A DNA stretch of 64,000 bases from Salinivirgaceae bacterium (GTDB lineage Bacteria; Bacteroidota; Bacteroidia; Bacteroidales; SZUA-534), in the NCBI GenBank assembly GCA_017474765.1, contig JAFVGW010000016.1, positions 1 through 64,000 of the forward strand, written 5' to 3'. Made by a program: the position numbers and the translations under genes. Shown here piece by piece: positions 8,818-18,595 of this stretch. Position 1 is the stretch's first letter. Each line of letters begins with the position of its first letter. The notes beneath the pieces were generated by a model that did no database searches, was not told where the DNA came from, and saw only the letters and a list, made by a program, of their open reading frames with translations.

Positions 8818-9482
8818 TAAATGCTCAAGAATTTCATAAAAGAATTGTAGCGGTCTTCGAGCATCGAATCGTAATCCCTGTCATTCGAAAAGACCTGTAG
8901 AATCTTGTAATTGTAACGCTCAAATGTTTGTATTACAGGCGAAATATCGGTTCGGTTCAGTTTGAGCGTGACATAGAGGATGTCAGGATTGCTGCCGTTG
9001 TTGACGTATAGGCTCATGATTTTTGTGTCGTTGCCCTCGACAATCTGTGAAATCTCGCTCAACGAATAGTCGCGTATATTGAGTTCGAGCACAATTATCG
9101 CCCCCTTGCTGCCGCCTGAAATCATAACTGCAATTTCATGCGACAAGTCGGGTAATGTGATGACTCCCAAATATTTATCTTCAAAATCAAGAACTGGCAG
9201 AACCGACAGGTTGTTTTCGGCCAAAGGCTGCATTGCCTCAATAATATGCTGATTGTCACGCACAAACGGACGCGCCATCACGTGTATCTGGCTGCTTATT
9301 GCCTCATCGGGATTGCTCATATCGTAAATCTCGCGCTCCGAAACCAGCCCCAGATACTCGCTCCCATCGACAACAGGCAGATGCGACACCTTGAACACGT
9401 CCATCCAATTGAGCGCGTTGGTGCCTGTGTCAGTCTTGTGAATGGCAGGAACCACATCCGATAGCAAATCAATAACAGTCAT
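8817..9482 (-). CDS. CBS-domain pair protein
   Basis: A 221-residue cytosolic protein with two CBS modules in its N-terminal half (VSHLPVVDGSEYLGLVSERE, then LSVLPVLDFEDKYLGVITLP) and a C-terminal segment (about residues 135-221) with an ACT-like pattern (IIVLELNIRDYSLSEISQIV). CBS pairs usually sense adenine nucleotides. The longer reading with 15 extra N-terminal residues was rejected because the ATG at 9482 begins the conserved MTVIDLLSD. Its stop overlaps the start of the Omp85-like gene by one base, so the two are made together. What a cytosolic nucleotide sensor does next to an outer-membrane barrel is not known. Confidence 0.83.
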   Translation of the reverse strand: MTVIDLLSDVVPAIHKTDTGTNALNWMDVFKVSHLPVVDGSEYLGLVSEREIYDMSNPDEAISSQIHVMARPFVRDNQHIIEAMQPLAENNLSVLPVLDFEDKYLGVITLPDLSHEIAVMISGGSKGAIIVLELNIRDYSLSEISQIVEGNDTKIMSLYVNNGSNPDILYVTLKLNRTDISPVIQTFERYNYKILQVFSNDRDYDSMLEDRYNSFMKFLSI

Positions 9483-9636
9483 TGTTCTGTTCTCTCTAAT
9501 TCGGGTAAATGTAAGAAAAAGTTTCAAGCTGATACATATCGATTTATCATTGGCGCAAAATTATCAATGAATGGCAAATATAAAGTGGTATGCAGTGTGA
9601 ATGGCAGCACTACCCCGCTCCGCTCCTTTGCACAAA

Positions 9637-9658
9637 AAAGCCCCGCGATTGGGGCTTT
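9637..9658 (-). terminator. Terminator of the giant surface-protein gene
   Basis: Perfect 8-bp stem (aaagcccc / ggggcttt) with a 6-base loop; on the minus strand it is followed by a run of T. It lies 56 bases after the stop of the giant gene. Confidence 0.85.
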
Positions 9659-9714
9659 ACTTGTTTACTTTGCAAAGACTGGATGCGCTATTGCGACCAG
9701 CCATAACTCCTTTG

Positions 9715-12700
9715 CTATTTTTCCGTCAGATAACCAGGGCCGCCTTGGCCATCTATTCTGGCATATTCGGCATCGATATGAGAAGAATTGTATTCTGTAC
9801 CATTTCCGCCCCTCAATTGATTACAACCAATAAACATAAATGAACCACTTACTCTCGACAAACTCCACGAACTGCTTACATAGATAGTTCTAAGTTGATA
9901 ACACGACTCAAACATTTCTTGTGTCCTCGTAACATAAGATACATTGGCGTTGCTAAGGTCAATGGTAGCAACATATCTAAATCCACTAAACATATCGAAG
10001 CAGTCTTCAGGGAACACTGTGCCCGATTCACAGATAACAGATGTTACATTCTCATCTTTGAAGGCCTGCACATCTTCGACTTTTACATTACCACTAAGTG
10101 TCAACTCGCCATTGTTGAGTACTGCTGTTGATTCTACGAATGTGGCGGAAACTATTACCCCGCTCTTTGGCATAATAAAATGATTATTGTTTACAGTCAC
10201 ATCCCTATCATTCAAATCCTTAACTGTCAAAGATATAAGGCGATATCCTGACGCAGCAGTAGCGGTTAAATTAACAATATCGCCAGCCTTGGCTGTTGTC
10301 TTGTCTGCTGTTACTGAGCCTCCCGAGATATTGCTTGCGATGCTAACACTATAATTCGTATTTTCTTTCGGTATGATAAAACGGCGGTTGCCGTCACTGA
10401 CAATGGTGAAATAACTGCTCGTATTTGATGTTACGTCGGTCTGGCCATTCATGTATTTTATGGTTATGCCATTGTTGATACCAGAAGCATCAACCATATC
10501 AATGCCAGAATAAATTGTTATCGGGCCGATGGCTAAAGAAATTCTGTCGGTTCCTTTTCCTAAACCACCAACATTATTTCCTCCTATTGCCGTCACCGAA
10601 CCACCTTTGATTGTGATTGAGCCCAATGCGTATTCTGAACCATTATTAAACAAAAGACACGCACCAATACCTGCAGCACCACATACCTGATCTGCATTAG
10701 TACCACCTTGCGCAAAAATATTTCCGCCTTCTATGACAATATCTCCACCTTGAGAACTGTATTCACTTCTCAACCCAATACCAGCAGAATTATGACCACC
10801 AATGGCAGTCAATGAGCCATCACCTTTGATGGTGAGTGTTGTACCAACACCTCCACATTGTACACCAGCATATCCAGCATCTCCTTCATCATACCCTTGT
10901 GCTTTGTTCGTTCCAACAAGATTTATTGTTGCCGAGCCTGCGCAGACAATACCTTTGTTAATGGTGGCATCATTAAGTGTAACACTTGCTCCATCAGCAA
11001 TAGTTATTTTATAATTTGTTGTACCAGTTAGAGTGGAACCATCACTCACTGTGGTATTTTCTGTAAGTCCCGAAAGCGAAATTGTTGTTGTTGAGCCAGT
11101 AGTAAACGTTGCCTTATAATCGCAATTTCCTTTAACATTCACAGTGCGAGGATTGCTGGTGTTGCCATCGTTCCAATGACTAAATGTATAGCCTGAACCG
11201 GCTACAGCCGTGAGCACAACATCAGAACCATAATTAACGCTGGCACCGCTTGATATTGCTGTGCCACTGACTTTTGCAGTTACAGAGCCTGTTCCTGCCG
11301 TGGCAACGCCAAAGGTGATTGTGTATTGTCGTGTTGTCGTGCTGAATTGCGCAGTGTAAGTGGCCGCGCCCGTAACGGTAGCAATTGCTGGACTCCAACT
11401 GCTGAATGTATAGGTATATTGGGCATCAGCAGTTTTTGTCGGGGTATCACCATTATAATTTGGCGTTTGACCGTACGCAACTTCGGTTGATTGCAGAGTT
11501 GTCTCACCGTTCTTGAAGGTGATGGTGTACTTTCTTGTTGTCGAGCTGAATTGCGCAGTGTAAGTGGCAGCGCCCGTAACGGTAGCAATTGCTGGACTCC
11601 AACCGCTGAATGTGTAGGTATATTGGGCATCAGCCGGCTTGGTCGGAGTTGTACCATCGTAAACAGGTGTCGTGCCATAAGCCACATCAGTTTTCTGCAA
11701 TTCAGTACCATCGTAATTCACAAACTTGATTTCGTACTTGTTAACCGTCCACTGTGCCGTGAACGTAACATCAGAATCTGCTATAGAGAATGAAGAATTC
11801 TCATTATAGGTTGTTTGGCCATCGCTCCAGCCTGCAAAAGTATAGCCTTCTTTGCTCGGTTTGGTGCGGAGGGTGATTGTCTCACCATAGTTGTAGGTCT
11901 CAACCTGGCCGCTTACAGCGCCGTCAACCATATAGGTGATGGTATGATTATTGATTGCAAAGTTTGCTGTCAGCGAAGTGTTGTCTTCAACTGTGAATGA
12001 ATATGTTTCATTTGTCAGATTGTCGTTGCCGTTCCAGTTCACAAAGTGATAATAGTCGGCCGGTGAGGCTGTGAATGTGGCCGTTTTGCCTTTCTCATAC
12101 CACAGCGAGCCGTCGGCGCCCTCTACCGCAAGGTTTGTCCTGTCAACGGTAACAGAGCCTTTGCTTGCGTCAGAGGTTGATGCCTTTATGTATTTGCAAC
12201 CATATTTAACGTTGCTAACATTAAAATTCTTATCAAAATACCAATTTTCAGGTTTCGAGTCAGCCTCGCAATATGCTGTTACATTGCCACATAGTGCAAA
12301 CGCTTTGCCTCCTTCTGTTCCAATATGAGTAACCTTGCCTGGAATGGTTACTGTTGTCAGATTCTGGCAGAATGAGAACATACTCATTCCAATGCTTACC
12401 ACTTTGTTGCCAATGGCCACAGTTCGCAAATTCGTGCAGTTGGCAATAACATAATCTTCGATTCTTTCAACATCACCGGCAATGGTTAGAGACTTCAGCT
12501 TCGAGCAACCGTTAAACGCTTGCGAGCTTACAACTTTAACTCCATCGGCAACTGTATAACTCTCTGCCGTTTTGCCTGCGGGATACTGAACAAGTGTGTC
12601 GCGGTTATAACTGAAGAGCACACCATCAACTGAAGAGTAACGTCTGTTTCCGTATGCAACGGTTATTTCTGTCAAATTGCTGCAATCGGTAAACGCGGCA

Positions 12701-15700
12701 TAACCAATGTTCTGAACTCCGGCGGGGATGGTTACCTCTGCCATGGTGCATTTCGAGAATGCGCTGTTGCCAATTGTAACAACACTGGCAGGAATCGACA
12801 CGTTGCTGAACTTGCAGTTGTAGAATGCAGATTCGTCAATGATTGTCACATTATTGCCGGCGTATGTTACCGAAGTAAGATTCTGGCAATTCCGGAACGC
12901 GCATTTGTCGATATGAGTAACCGATGTGGGGATTGTGAACGAAGTGCCGCTCTTTGCTGCAGGATATACAACCAATGTCGTCTTATCTTTATTATACAGA
13001 ACGCCATCAACCACGCAATAAGCAGTATTGCCATCGGCAACTGTAACCGTTGTCAGCGCCGGGCACGATTGGAATGCATAGCTTCCCAAATTGACAAGTG
13101 TCGATGGCAACGATATTTGTGTCAGCCTCTCGCAAGAACCGAATGCGTTGGCGCCAATGGTTGTAACGCCTTCCGGAACTATAACGGCTGTAATGTTATT
13201 GCTTGTGTAGAAGCTGAATGCGTTTTCTTCTATCTCGGTCACATTAAACGTAAAGCCATCCCGTGTCACTGTTTCTGGAATGTCTATCCATTTGCGTGCC
13301 GGTGGATATTGGCCAGCTCTTACTGATACTGTTGTTGCGCTGGTCAAGGTATATTTCAAACTGTCGGTGCCTTCGAAATCCTTCATAAACACTGCGGTAA
13401 GGGTTGTATCCTTAACAATGGAGAACTGATTGGAAACAATTTCGCCCTTGCCGTTTGTCAAACCAAGGTAATAGTAGCCGTACGAAGGCTCGGCTGTGAT
13501 GATTACAGAAGTTCCGTAATTCACTTTGTCTCCGCTCGCAATTGTCTGACTGGCAGCATTTGTTCTGATAGTACCGCCAGCGTTGTCATTAACTCCGAAA
13601 TTCACAGCATACTGGTTTTCTGTCGATGTGAACACTGCCGTGTAGGTCTTTTCGCCAGTAACGGGCTCAATTGCTGGTGTCCAGCCCGTGTGTGTGTAAG
13701 CATACTGTGCCGTTGCGGCCTTTGTCGGGGTTTCTCCATCATACTCAGGCATTTCGCCATATTTTACTGTAGTAGAATACAACTCGGTGTTGTCATCGTT
13801 TACAAACTTAATGGTGTACGACCTTTCATTTTCAGTGAACACTGCCGTGTAGGTCTTTTCGCCAGTAACGGGCTCAATTGCTGGTGTCCAGCCAGTGTGC
13901 GTGTAAGCATATTGTGCCGTTGCGGCCTTTGTCGGGGTTTCTCCCTTATACTCAGGCGTTTCGCCGTATGCAATGTTACCCGATTGCAAGGTTTTGCCCT
14001 CGCTGACGAATGAAATTGCGTACTCATCGATTGCAAAGTTTGCTGTCAATAAGGTATCGTTTTTAACTGTGAATGAAACAGTTTTGCTGGTCAGACCGCC
14101 GTTCCAGTTCACAAAGTGATAGTGCTCATTCGGGTTGGCTGTGAGCGTTACATTCTGTCCGTAGGTGTATTCGCCAATGCCTGATACAGAGCCGTTTTGC
14201 GTTTCCACACTAAGTGTGTATAGACGCTGTGTCCAGTGTGCCTTGAGTGTCAGATTCTCTGCAGGCATAGTTGCGGGCAGCTCACTATCCCACCCGTCGA
14301 AACGATAACCCAGTTTTTCAGGAGCGGCAGGAACGGTGATTGCGGTGCCATAATCGGCTGTGATTGAGGCCACAGGGCTTCCTCCGTCGGCATCAAAGCT
14401 GATGGTGTACTGATTAACCTTCCATAATGCCTTGATTGTCAGATTTGTGGCTGGCATCTTGGCAGGTATCTGAGTGTCCCATCCTATAAATGTGTAGCCC
14501 TTCTTTCTCGGCTCGGCAGGTTCTGAAACAGGTTTGCTGTAGTTGACAGTCATGGCTGCCATTGCGGCACCGCCATCGGTGTCGAAGGTGATGGTGTACT
14601 TATTGAGTATCCATTTTGCACGGAGCGTCAAGTTCTGCGCGGGCATGGTTGCGGGCAGTTGCTTGTCCCAGCCGTCGAAGGTGTAACCCTCGCGTGTTGG
14701 TGCGGCAGGCAAGGCAATGGCAGCACCGTAATTGGCTGTGATTGTGTCAACTGCACTGCCGTTGTTGGTGTTGAACGCTATTGTGTAGCGGTTGATATCG
14801 AATGTGCCCTCAATGGTGATATCCTTGTCGGGCATTGTGGCTGGAACGTTCTGCCAACCACTGAAGGTGTATCCCTCCTTCTCCGGCGCGGCTATCAGTC
14901 TCGGCCGAGTCCCGAACTCAACATTGCCAACTGTTTGGTAATCAACACCGTCCACCTTGTAATTGATTGTGTGCTTGTTGGCGGGCATTGTGCCTGTTAT
15001 GGTGACGTTGTGCATCGGCATGGTGGCTGGTGCATTGCTCCAGCCGCCGAAGGTGTAGCCCTCTTTCACAGGTGCGGCGCGCAAAGTGAGCGCTGTACCA
15101 TACGCGACATCCTCAGCTTCGCCGTAAACATCGCCGTCGATGATGTACGCCACTGTGTATGTGTTAAGCGAGAAGTTGGCAACCAGTTGCGCGTCTTTCT
15201 TCACTTTCAGTTTGCGCGGGTTGGTATTGTCGCCGTCGCTCCAGCTGGTAAAGTGGTAACCAGCAGCTGTGTCGGGATATGCGCGGAGCTCTATCTCAGT
15301 GCCGTACTCAACGGTTCCGCCGCCCACGGCTTTTCCTCCCTCACTGGCTGTGGTGCTGACTGTGCAGCTGTCGAGCATAAATACGGCCGTTATCGTCATT
15401 TCATCAGTTACTGTAACCTTATGAGGATTGCTGCGGCTGCCATCGAACCAGTGGTCGAAATGGTAGTGCGGCTCCATGGCGGTTGCGGTCAGCTCAATCT
15501 CGGTGCCGTGGTTGTAAGTCCAGTCGGCGTTGCGGTTGCCCTTAACCTCTATCTCGCCCTCGTCGGGGTTGTCGACTGTCAGCATATAGCTGTCGATTTC
15601 AAAATAAGCTGTCAGGTTAATCTCGTCATCTACAGTTAGTTTGAGTGGATTGTCGGTGCTGCCGTCGCTCCAGTTCAGGAAGTGATGGAACTGGTCGGCC

Positions 15701-18297
15701 ACGGCCGTCAGCTCAATCTCAGAGTTGTACGCGTAAATACCTGTGCCTGTGACTTTTCCATTCTCGGCCTCTGCCGTTACCGGGAAGCTGTCAATTGCAA
15801 ACACGGCCTCGAACGCAGTGTCGCGTTTGATAATCAGCTGGCGGGGCGTGCTTCGGTCGCCGTCGTTCCAACGGAGGAAGTGATAGTGCGCGTCGGCATG
15901 GGTTTTCAGTGTCAGGCGTGTGCCATGGTTGTAGGTGCTGTCGGCGTTCTGGTTGCCTTCAACAGTAACTGTTCCGTGCTCGCCTGTAGCCGATATGTTG
16001 TATGTATTGATTTCAAAATTTGCCGATGAGTAGGCAGTATCGTGCAGAATGAGCACTGTGCGCGGGTTCGACAGGCGGCCATCGCTCCACTTTGTAAAGT
16101 GGTAGCCCTCAATTGGTGTCGGTATAAGGTCAAGTTTGGCTCCATAAACCTTCGGACCGCTGAACCGAACAGTTCCAAGGCTGTCAACCTCCGACTTCAC
16201 AGCCACCTTGCACTCAACAGGTCCAGCGGTGTTGACATATACATCAACATTCACATATCGGTTTGTCGTGTCGCCTGCCGCCATCAGTCCGAAGCTGATT
16301 TTCAGATTGTTGGCTTGCTTGAGCGGCCATATTATAAGTTTAGCGTCGGGAGTCGACGAGCCCTGCATCAGCACCACGGCTGAGGCGCTGCTCTGTGTTG
16401 TTGTCGGGTTTCCATTGGCATTGAACATGATGACTTTATTCCCCTCAACATCAACAGCTTTGTTGGCTGCAAAGAGTCCGTTTCCGTACATTTTGAGCAG
16501 TTCATAACCGTTAGCGTTGTACAAGGCAGGAACCGAGTCGGCAATTCTGATAGTGTCTATCTTCTGAACCAGCAGTTGGATTGGCTGAATCTCCTCCACT
16601 TCATTGAACTCTTCAACCTGAGCAACGTCGCCTGTAACGACAAGTTCGGTGTGAACGCCAACGCCAGAGGTATCGGCGCTCAACAATGTTGAATCATTGT
16701 GGTCGGTTACAGAAAATTCAGGTGTACTGAAGGTTGTTGATTGGGAAGTTATCTCTACAAGGCTCTTGTCAGACTCCTTGTCTTGCAGCTCAAATTCCGA
16801 TGTATTGAACGATGTGTTTCCGATTGTAATGCGCATCAGGTCCGGTTCATTGTCCTTGACGGCTCTGCGGCCCGAAACGGCAAAGCCTGTCTGCATCGCC
16901 TTGCCTTCGTTGTCCTCGATGTAGGCGCGTGTGCCCTCCACGTTGTCGACTTTAAATATGGTGTTTGGCGTGCCGTCTTTGGCGGCTTTTCGTCCGCTAA
17001 CAGCGAAACCTGTCCGCATTGCTTTGGCCTCCTCGTAGTCAACATAGATGACGGTGCCTTCAGCATCAATCACCATATATTTAATGGTATTGTCGGCGCC
17101 AGAATCATTTTTTGCGGCACGACGTCCTGAAACGGCGAATCCAGTGCTGACAGCCTTATCTTTCTGTGAGTCAATATAGATTTGAGTACCATAGCTGTTC
17201 ACCTCAAACAGTCTGATTTCCTTGCCTTTGGCTGCTCTCCGTCCAGATACAGCAAAGCCAGTGCTGACAGCTTTTCCATTTTCATCCACATATATTTTGG
17301 TTCCGTCGGCATTGATTTCCAGAAATTTACCATTGGAACTACTTTTAGCCGCCCTGCGTCCCGAAACGGCAAAACCCGTGCGGACAGCCTTGGTTGAGTC
17401 ATCTTCAACATAGACGCGGGTACCGTCGGCATTGATTTCCAGATATTTGTCGCTGTCTCCCTTGGCACCTGCACGGCGGCCTGCCACCGCAAAGCCCGTG
17501 CGAACGGCTTTGGTTGCATCCTCGTCAATGTAGACCTGCGTGCCTGTTGCGCCGACGGTGAATAAGTCGAAGCCATCTTTGGATGCCGCCTTGCGCCCTG
17601 AAACTGCGAAGCCTGTCTGCATGGCCTTTCCTCCAGCGGTATCTTTATCGTTGACAAATACTTGTGTTCCTTTGGCGTTCACAGCAAAGATGTCAGCGTC
17701 AGCGTCTTCCTTGGCTGCGCGGCGCCCGGCAACTGCAAAGCCCGTGCTGAGAGCCTTAGCGCTGTCGGTGTCATTGACAAACACCCGCACGCCATCGTGA
17801 TAAACGGCAAAAACAACGTTGCCGTCTTTGTCGCGAACCTCAAACAAGGCGTCACTGTCCGATTTGGGGTCGCCTGCCTGAATGGTGCTGACCTTTCCTG
17901 CCGCAGGGGCGTACATGGCGTACGGCGCGGGCTGCAACTGTATGGTTCCCAGGTCGATATAATTGGTACCGCCATCGGGGTCGGCCTCTATTTTCATCAT
18001 CACCTGCATGGTGCTCCAAGGCACTTCGGCAAACGTGCCGCTGACAGTCTGACCCTTGCCCACCTCAACCTGAACGTTGCCATACTGGTTGGTTTTGGTT
18101 TTGTGCGTCTCGCTGTACACAACTTTTCCATCGTAGATGAGGCTGAACAGCATTCCAACCTCCTGATTACTAACCAGATCTCCTTTTGCAGAGCGAATAA
18201 CTGCTTGATAGGCAAAACTGTTCTGAGCTTCGGCAGTTGCCATAATCGCCATTGTCAGGCAGAAAGCCGCCATCATTTTTTTCAAGATAGAACTCAT
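9715..18297 (-). CDS. Giant multi-repeat cell-surface protein (InlB-like, BspA-like and DUF285 modules)
   Basis: About 2860 residues. The start is the ATG at 18297, which begins a Sec signal peptide ending ATAEAQ; a TTG ten codons upstream was rejected. Order of modules: residues about 25-130, the NSFAYQAVIRSAKGDLV domain found at the start of many Bacteroidetes surface proteins; about 165-490, eight copies of a unit containing GFAVSGRRAAK; about 690-1630, many InlB/Listeria-Bacteroides type repeats (GYTFDGWDKQLPATMP, YHFLRWNDGDRSTPR); about 1655-2030, BspA-like leucine-rich repeats (VTIPAGVQNIGYAAFTDCSN); about 2035-2400, more InlB-like repeats; about 2405-2600, a Gly-rich carbohydrate-binding-like region; about 2610-2720, another InlB-like unit; the last 135 residues are DUF285. 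It ends with ARIDGQGGPGYLTEK and has no T9SS sorting tail. A role in adhesion or glycan contact is inferred. Confidence 0.85.
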   Translation of the reverse strand: MSSILKKMMAAFCLTMAIMATAEAQNSFAYQAVIRSAKGDLVSNQEVGMLFSLIYDGKVVYSETHKTKTNQYGNVQVEVGKGQTVSGTFAEVPWSTMQVMMKIEADPDGGTNYIDLGTIQLQPAPYAMYAPAAGKVSTIQAGDPKSDSDALFEVRDKDGNVVFAVYHDGVRVFVNDTDSAKALSTGFAVAGRRAAKEDADADIFAVNAKGTQVFVNDKDTAGGKAMQTGFAVSGRKAASKDGFDLFTVGATGTQVYIDEDATKAVRTGFAVAGRRAGAKGDSDKYLEINADGTRVYVEDDSTKAVRTGFAVSGRRAAKSSSNGKFLEINADGTKIYVDENGKAVSTGFAVSGRRAAKGKEIRLFEVNSYGTQIYIDSQKDKAVSTGFAVSGRRAAKNDSGADNTIKYMVIDAEGTVIYVDYEEAKAMRTGFAVSGRKAAKDGTPNTIFKVDNVEGTRAYIEDNEGKAMQTGFAVSGRRAVKDNEPDLMRITIGNTSFNTSEFELQDKESDKSLVEITSQSTTFSTPEFSVTDHNDSTLLSADTSGVGVHTELVVTGDVAQVEEFNEVEEIQPIQLLVQKIDTIRIADSVPALYNANGYELLKMYGNGLFAANKAVDVEGNKVIMFNANGNPTTTQSSASAVVLMQGSSTPDAKLIIWPLKQANNLKISFGLMAAGDTTNRYVNVDVYVNTAGPVECKVAVKSEVDSLGTVRFSGPKVYGAKLDLIPTPIEGYHFTKWSDGRLSNPRTVLILHDTAYSSANFEINTYNISATGEHGTVTVEGNQNADSTYNHGTRLTLKTHADAHYHFLRWNDGDRSTPRQLIIKRDTAFEAVFAIDSFPVTAEAENGKVTGTGIYAYNSEIELTAVADQFHHFLNWSDGSTDNPLKLTVDDEINLTAYFEIDSYMLTVDNPDEGEIEVKGNRNADWTYNHGTEIELTATAMEPHYHFDHWFDGSRSNPHKVTVTDEMTITAVFMLDSCTVSTTASEGGKAVGGGTVEYGTEIELRAYPDTAAGYHFTSWSDGDNTNPRKLKVKKDAQLVANFSLNTYTVAYIIDGDVYGEAEDVAYGTALTLRAAPVKEGYTFGGWSNAPATMPMHNVTITGTMPANKHTINYKVDGVDYQTVGNVEFGTRPRLIAAPEKEGYTFSGWQNVPATMPDKDITIEGTFDINRYTIAFNTNNGSAVDTITANYGAAIALPAAPTREGYTFDGWDKQLPATMPAQNLTLRAKWILNKYTITFDTDGGAAMAAMTVNYSKPVSEPAEPRKKGYTFIGWDTQIPAKMPATNLTIKALWKVNQYTISFDADGGSPVASITADYGTAITVPAAPEKLGYRFDGWDSELPATMPAENLTLKAHWTQRLYTLSVETQNGSVSGIGEYTYGQNVTLTANPNEHYHFVNWNGGLTSKTVSFTVKNDTLLTANFAIDEYAISFVSEGKTLQSGNIAYGETPEYKGETPTKAATAQYAYTHTGWTPAIEPVTGEKTYTAVFTENERSYTIKFVNDDNTELYSTTVKYGEMPEYDGETPTKAATAQYAYTHTGWTPAIEPVTGEKTYTAVFTSTENQYAVNFGVNDNAGGTIRTNAASQTIASGDKVNYGTSVIITAEPSYGYYYLGLTNGKGEIVSNQFSIVKDTTLTAVFMKDFEGTDSLKYTLTSATTVSVRAGQYPPARKWIDIPETVTRDGFTFNVTEIEENAFSFYTSNNITAVIVPEGVTTIGANAFGSCERLTQISLPSTLVNLGSYAFQSCPALTTVTVADGNTAYCVVDGVLYNKDKTTLVVYPAAKSGTSFTIPTSVTHIDKCAFRNCQNLTSVTYAGNNVTIIDESAFYNCKFSNVSIPASVVTIGNSAFSKCTMAEVTIPAGVQNIGYAAFTDCSNLTEITVAYGNRRYSSVDGVLFSYNRDTLVQYPAGKTAESYTVADGVKVVSSQAFNGCSKLKSLTIAGDVERIEDYVIANCTNLRTVAIGNKVVSIGMSMFSFCQNLTTVTIPGKVTHIGTEGGKAFALCGNVTAYCEADSKPENWYFDKNFNVSNVKYGCKYIKASTSDASKGSVTVDRTNLAVEGADGSLWYEKGKTATFTASPADYYHFVNWNGNDNLTNETYSFTVEDNTSLTANFAINNHTITYMVDGAVSGQVETYNYGETITLRTKPSKEGYTFAGWSDGQTTYNENSSFSIADSDVTFTAQWTVNKYEIKFVNYDGTELQKTDVAYGTTPVYDGTTPTKPADAQYTYTFSGWSPAIATVTGAATYTAQFSSTTRKYTITFKNGETTLQSTEVAYGQTPNYNGDTPTKTADAQYTYTFSSWSPAIATVTGAATYTAQFSTTTRQYTITFGVATAGTGSVTAKVSGTAISSGASVNYGSDVVLTAVAGSGYTFSHWNDGNTSNPRTVNVKGNCDYKATFTTGSTTTISLSGLTENTTVSDGSTLTGTTNYKITIADGASVTLNDATINKGIVCAGSATINLVGTNKAQGYDEGDAGYAGVQCGGVGTTLTIKGDGSLTAIGGHNSAGIGLRSEYSSQGGDIVIEGGNIFAQGGTNADQVCGAAGIGACLLFNNGSEYALGSITIKGGSVTAIGGNNVGGLGKGTDRISLAIGPITIYSGIDMVDASGINNGITIKYMNGQTDVTSNTSSYFTIVSDGNRRFIIPKENTNYSVSIASNISGGSVTADKTTAKAGDIVNLTATAASGYRLISLTVKDLNDRDVTVNNNHFIMPKSGVIVSATFVESTAVLNNGELTLSGNVKVEDVQAFKDENVTSVICESGTVFPEDCFDMFSGFRYVATIDLSNANVSYVTRTQEMFESCYQLRTIYVSSSWSLSRVSGSFMFIGCNQLRGGNGTEYNSSHIDAEYARIDGQGGPGYLTEK
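11341..11640 (-). repeat. Direct repeat inside the giant gene, period 204 bases
   Basis: A segment of about 95 bases beginning gctgaattgcgcagtgtaag at 11341 recurs with only a few changes at 11545. The period is 68 codons, one InlB-like module, so the frame is kept. Confidence 0.8.
13628..13965 (-). repeat. Direct repeat inside the giant gene, period 207 bases
   Basis: The 131-base block 13628-13758 recurs at 13835-13965 with only a handful of mismatches. The period is 69 codons, one InlB-like module. Such recent tandem duplication can expand or contract by recombination without breaking the frame. Confidence 0.85.
16830..17790 (-). repeat. Eight-copy coding repeat (GFAVSGRRAAK unit)
   Basis: Eight units of roughly 35-45 residues, each with a DxxGTxxYV(D/E) strand followed by KAxxTGFAV(S/A)GR(R/K)AAK and a variable acidic linker (EDADAD, KDGFD, KGDSD, NDSGAD, KDGTP). 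The core is nearly invariant and the linkers vary in length. Confidence 0.85.
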
Positions 18298-18378
18298 TTT
18301 ATATTTGAATAATTTATTGTATTCCAATGTTTTATTTATTAGATAAATTAGGCGTTAACACATAATTTCTTCAACCCA

Positions 18379-18386
18379 CAAAGCTA
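18379..18386 (-). promoter_or_regulatory. Putative -7 box for the giant surface-protein gene
   Basis: TAGCTTTG on the minus strand matches the Bacteroidetes -7 consensus TAnnTTTG. It lies about 80 bases before the ATG. No good -33 TTTG is seen at the right distance. Confidence 0.4.
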
Positions 18387-18595
18387 ATAAAAGTATTGTT
18401 TGCCCTTGTTCTTCAAATACCATTTTTCAACAATAGCAAGTCGAGAACTTTGATTTTGATTTCACATTTCAAAATATACATTAGCAACATTCTGGCAATC
18501 AATAATTTTACTCAAAAAGAAAGCGAAAAAACGAACAAATTTCCAAAATGTTCGTATTAATAATTGTTTGTATATAAGAAACAAAAAGAGAAGCG

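Noticed and set aside
9483..9714. Plus-strand ORFs at 9567-9843
   Set aside because: They run through the terminator hairpin and into the antisense of the giant gene; no domain or ribosome site supports them.
14659..15639. 326-codon plus-strand ORF
   Set aside because: It is antisense to the InlB-like repeats of the giant protein; it is a Cys/Val/Gly-rich mirror of that repeat code, with no recognisable domain or ribosome site.
16830..17790. Evenly spaced DNA repeats that could suggest a CRISPR array
   Set aside because: The repeats are in frame, encode a conserved protein unit, and vary at the third codon positions; there are no cas genes.
18298..18595. A small RNA or gene between the giant protein and the T9SS cargo gene
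   Set aside because: The spacer is very AT-rich with no ORF and no stable hairpin; it is more simply a divergent promoter region.
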